This document shows positions 60,401-64,000 of a stretch of 64,000 nt of DNA, one piece after another. The stretch's first letter is position 1. Every line of letters starts with the position of its first letter. The notes under the pieces are model-generated. The model was not told where the DNA came from and searched no databases. It saw nothing but the letters and a program-made list of their open reading frames with translations. The position numbers and the translations under genes were made by a program. This DNA comes from Garcia nutans (Eukaryota; Streptophyta; Magnoliopsida; Malpighiales; Euphorbiaceae). Location: the NCBI GenBank assembly GCA_947685225.1, contig CANTUV010000076.1:2046001-2110000 (forward strand), given 5' to 3'.

Positions 60401-60841
60401 AGCTCGAATATAAAACTTTGAAGGGGAAGATGAGGGAGTACAATAAGAAAGAAGCCAAGTTTTATGGAAACATGTTTGCCAAGATGAATAAGCTAGGGCC
60501 TCTTGATTCCAACGTAAGTATCATGTTTACCCTTCCAATAACTTCAAAAAAAAATTGAGTGATGTCTGATCTATCGACCAGTAAATGGTGGCTGGTAGCA
60601 TGCAAATCCAGCCTTGAAATGACAAGTGGATTTAATAACAAATTTATGAAAAAATGAACATGCGCAGATCCTATTACAATCCAATTCTAAATCCATGCTT
60701 ATTCAAATGGATCTTTTGGGAATTTTATATGGATATTTAACTATTGTTATTACTTATTCTTAAACATTGATATTTTCATTTGTTTCGCTTTCGCATGTGC
60801 AGATATCTGAATCTAAAGAGACAGAACCAATGAGCGGGTAA
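57487..60841 (+). CDS. FKBP62: FKBP62/ROF1-type multidomain immunophilin (3 FKBP + TPR)
   Basis: Twelve exons: 57487-57673, 57759-57845, 58399-58659, 58757-58831, 58916-58996, 59082-59276, 59354-59446, 59541-59839, 59929-60075, 60173-60300, 60393-60513 and 60803-60841. All are GT..AG and in phase, giving 570 aa. After an acidic N-terminus (MEEDFDLPAGDD) come three FKBP domains. The first (~55-147) has a full pocket (VHYTGTLLDGTLFDSS, KGWDQ, AYGPSG). The second (~148-264) and third (~265-380) have lost key residues: GTVVAESDG and FCPALSKAV in the second; GTIFFKK and IDGLDRAV, lacking the Asp and Trp, in the third. They should be weak or inactive. TPR repeats follow (~395-520: KKKEEGNVLFKAGKYARA, ASNLNNAACKLKLKDYKEAE, VKALYRRAQAYIQLADLDLA), the HSP90-binding module, then a basic tail (YNKKEAKFYGNMFAKM). 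In Arabidopsis, ROF1 joins HSP90 and HSFA2 to sustain thermotolerance. Confidence 0.95.
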
Positions 60842-61859
60842 CAGATCAAATTGAATGACTGCCAGAACACGCACGAAGCAAAATCCAGTATTTTTCTTTT
60901 TCTGTTCTGCGATTGTGGTTTTTGCTTTATATGTTGGAGGACCTCTTTATTGCCTTGAGATTAGAAAATTGTAATGGATTCTTCTAAGCAAAGAACGGAT
61001 GAATGGTTGCAACATAAAAGGTTTGCCCCAAATTTACTTAATATGTTTGTTTACACCTTTTTTTTTTTTTGAAGTTTTTCTTCATAGGTTTTCAGGATTT
61101 TTTTTTTAAATTCAATTCATTATATAGATGGTTGGCTGTTGAGTAGGTGTAGTTGATTTATTAACGTGTAATTGGTTCATTTGGCTAGGAAGATCAGAAG
61201 TAGTGGCAATAGGCAAGGGCGGGGGATCACTCCTCAGCCCCGTCCCCCGCCCCGTACCTGTCTTGCGCAAGAAATTTCCGCCTCGTTTCCGCATTTGAAT
61301 TACTTTTTCGTCCTCGTCCTTTTGAAATTAAAATTTAAAAATATAAAAGATAATAATTTATTATAATTATATATTTAATAAAATAATAATATAATAAATG
61401 TATAATAAAATTTTAAAAAATACTATATGAATAAGATAAAATTTATTAAAATAAATTTATTAATTAAAATACAATATATATAAAAAATAAAATATAATAT
61501 ATATAATAATGTATAATATGTATTGTATAATATATATATATTATGTTTACATTATGTGTATTTTATAATGTATAAATTATAAAATATTATAATTGTATTA
61601 TAAATTTTATATGTATATTATAAATTTTTAAATTTATAAATTAATCCATTATATTATATTATATATGTATAAATTTATAATAAATTATATAAATTTGATA
61701 AATTTATATATTAATTGAAGATTTTGATAAATTTAAAAATATTTTAAAATTTTAATGGATTTATAATTTCTTTATGACAGTTTTAGAAAAAGAAAATCCC
61801 GAAAATGGTTACGTTCAAATACTTTACCACTTCATCTCTTTATAACTATTTTCTTAACT
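60842..61859. other. FKBP62 3' flank and a GC-rich islet
   Basis: The 3' UTR runs to about 61000. At 61195-61330 a block with CGGGGGATC, CCCCGTCCCCCGCCCCGTAC and TTTCCGCCTCGTTTCCGC stands out against ~85% AT surroundings. Similar C-runs (CCCGCCCCGTCCC) occur in dispersed plant repeats. The short frames on both strands here are composition artefacts. From 61330 on there is only AT-rich sequence. Confidence 0.5.
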
Positions 61860-64000
61860 TACACTAAAAAAAAAATCATTGATTTATATCTTAATATTGA
61901 TCATCCCGTCATTACAATTATTCTCAATATAGACATTTTGTCAAACCTTAATCGATAATAATATTCTTATTTATCATACACTTAATTCCTCTTTATCTTA
62001 CTTCTCACTTAACATAAATGTTAACACAATACTTTTGAATTTAACTTACAAATAATCAACTTTTCCCCTTTAATCACTATTTACAATTGATATAATTCAA
62101 TTCATTCATGTCCAATTATCTATCAAGATATTACATCATATACATTATCATTAAATTATATATTCCCAATGCAACTGAACGTTTTAAATCTCAGTATTGA
62201 TTCACCATCTTAGTGAAATCTAGATCATTCGATCAATTTGTCACAATATACCACATTCAATCTGGTTTGATTCAAACCAACAATTAACTTATTTAAATTT
62301 ATCATTGGATTTCACAATATATATAACTTAATTCCATTAGATCCAACTTATTTCCACCTTCTAATTCCTTTAACTCCATATTCAACTTTTTGAAACTATG
62401 ATCATTAATAACAAATCATTTCCAATTATCTTTCAATATACACATAATTTATCTTCTATTATCTTAGTACAATTTTCACCAAATTCACATGATTATCTCG
62501 TACCATATGTATTACTCATAATTCACTCATTTAAACTTTAAAATCATCCACTTATTCACTTCATACCACAAACATATTCAATATAACTTTCAATCACAAG
62601 TTACACTTTCTCCCATTTACCATCTCTTCACCTTTTTATAACATTACTATAATTACAATAATTGTCTTTTTATTACATTAATCATAACTCAAAATATTAT
62701 CACAATTCTCTTTTCTTTCTTTACTTTTCAAAATTATAACCAAATTGTTAACACAAAAGTTATAAGATACACATTTACTAATCATAACTTTCAACCATGT
62801 TACTAGAAACATAATTATCTGTTTTACCATAATTGTGCTATAATCAAATCTTTTCAATTACACTACTAAGTTGGATCATAAGGATTATATATATCCATTC
62901 TCCAAACTTTGATTACATCAAGATTTAGCACATTCCAACTTCACTTCAAAACAATTTGTTCTTGATTACTTGATCATTAATAGCCTAATTCATATTCAAA
63001 TATATTATCTTTAACATCTCCTATGCACAACATTTGATCATATACAATTTTTACACAAGTTCGTTCATTACTCTATTTCCAATTTATCTCTTCTCGAAAT
63101 TTCATACATTATATTTTCTTTTTCCATTACAATCTCTTACTATACATGTATACATAAAACATTTCCTCATACACATACTTTGAACCTATAACCATATTAC
63201 TGTCCAATATTTCCCAAATAAATTCTCATTTCATCATCGTATAAGCAAATATGCTTCATTCATGTTATTTATATTATTATCATGTCTCAAATCACATCAA
63301 TCAATTTATCATAAAAGTATTCATGTATATCATCAATATTCACATTACACACAACATAACCTTATTCTTATGTATCATCGATATCATTTAATGTATATTC
63401 AATCTCAACATTATATGAATATATGCAATAATGTAGTTTGTACTTACTCTTCATAGCTTCTCAAACCATATTCATTTTATGTAATTGCTCAAGTGTTATA
63501 ATCATTTCATTACATTTCTCATTTCCTATGCAATTCATTACTCAATGACATTGATGCTTCAACAAACTCACCTTATGCACATCACAACATATAATACATT
63601 CATATATTAGTCTCATTTTTAAGCCTTTAGATCACAAATTACAAGTTATATCAACATTTAAGTCCCCACGGTCGTGGCCTTCAAGAGCCACGGTCGTGGC
63701 ATCCAATCCGGGACTGCTTTCCAAAACGACTCAAGTATTTTACATTTATTTCTTCTCATTGCACAACATCATTCTTATCCCTTTTTGACATGGCTTAAGT
63801 TATTTATCTATTCCACACATATATACATTCTAACTATAATCATATTTCATAAAATCTTAGTCACATTACTAAGGTGACACCTCTTTCACATTTATTTTTA
63901 AATACATTTAGTATACCATCTTTACATCCATTTGCTTACCCTTCAACATATATATATATATCACTCACATATTTATACATATGTATATTACATCCAATCA
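61860..64000. repeat. G-poor, strand-asymmetric stretch, probable LTR-element interior
   Basis: About 2.1 kb in which G is rare on the plus strand while C stays common (words such as CATTACATTT and TTCACATTAC). The inside of the LARD-like element at 25965-27476 has the same skew. Two copies of CCACGGTCGTGGC occur at 63666-63678 and 63688-63700. No coding frame is credible (63262-63456 and 63674-63877 have no domain). The stretch runs off the window, so no LTR can be checked. Confidence 0.45.

Noticed and set aside
62000..64000. Short plus-strand ORFs in the G-poor stretch
   Set aside because: Without G, stop codons TAG and TGA become rare, so long chance frames are expected.
1..64000. CRISPR array, toxin-antitoxin, phage or bacterial operon
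   Set aside because: Intron-containing plant genes and plant transposons throughout; the tandem repeats lack regular unique spacers.

Overview
This window is nuclear DNA from a flowering plant, almost certainly a eudicot. It is very AT-rich, with spliced genes (GT..AG introns), plant-only gene families, and a large load of LTR retrotransposons, LINEs and MITEs. I cannot name the species. I found no CRISPR array, operon, phage or bacterial system, and no clear rRNA or tRNA gene.

Left third (1-29 kb), repeat-dominated. A Tourist-like MITE (239-643) is followed by an AT-rich array of ~90-bp units. The array is split by one 15.9-kb Ty3/gypsy element (2413-18316, minus strand) flanked by the perfect duplication ACATA. 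It has long LTRs, a DUF7745-like ORF upstream of gag, protease, RT, two RNase H domains, integrase, and a ~65-bp tandem repeat between pol and the 3' LTR. This order is that of the Tat/Ogre lineage, and every ORF is broken. A small gene for a hydrophobic 150-aa protein of unknown function lies at 21143-21595. A second LTR element without coding capacity (24540-28957, LARD-like) has intact LTRs, PBS, PPT and AATAT duplications.

Middle (30-46 kb). A two-exon DUF760 (UV-B-induced protein-like, plastid-targeted) gene lies at 30591-33609 (minus), then a decayed LINE (about 36860-39265, minus), a Stowaway-like MITE ending in a perfect 61-bp palindrome (40265-40842), a two-exon A6-like beta-1,3-glucanase gene (41341-42842, minus) and a 5'-truncated LINE that keeps a 340-codon open frame (44437-45572, plus).

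Right third (46-61 kb), the gene-dense part. A four-coding-exon gene of unknown function (46217-48349, minus) shares a short, site-II-rich bidirectional promoter with a mitochondrial-type PPR gene (49623-50832, plus) broken by an internal deletion/frameshift. Downstream, in the same orientation, are FKBP15 (six exons, ER immunophilin) and FKBP62/ROF1 (twelve exons, three FKBP domains plus TPR). PPR-FKBP15-FKBP62 matches the order I recall for Arabidopsis At3g25210-At3g25220-At3g25230, so this looks like conserved microsynteny. The ROF1 promoter has a heat-shock-element-like site near its TATA box. The last 2 kb are a strikingly G-poor stretch that resembles the inside of the LARD-like element.

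Exon structures were built by hand from splice sites and reading-frame phase. Similarity statements rest on recognised family motifs, not on searches.
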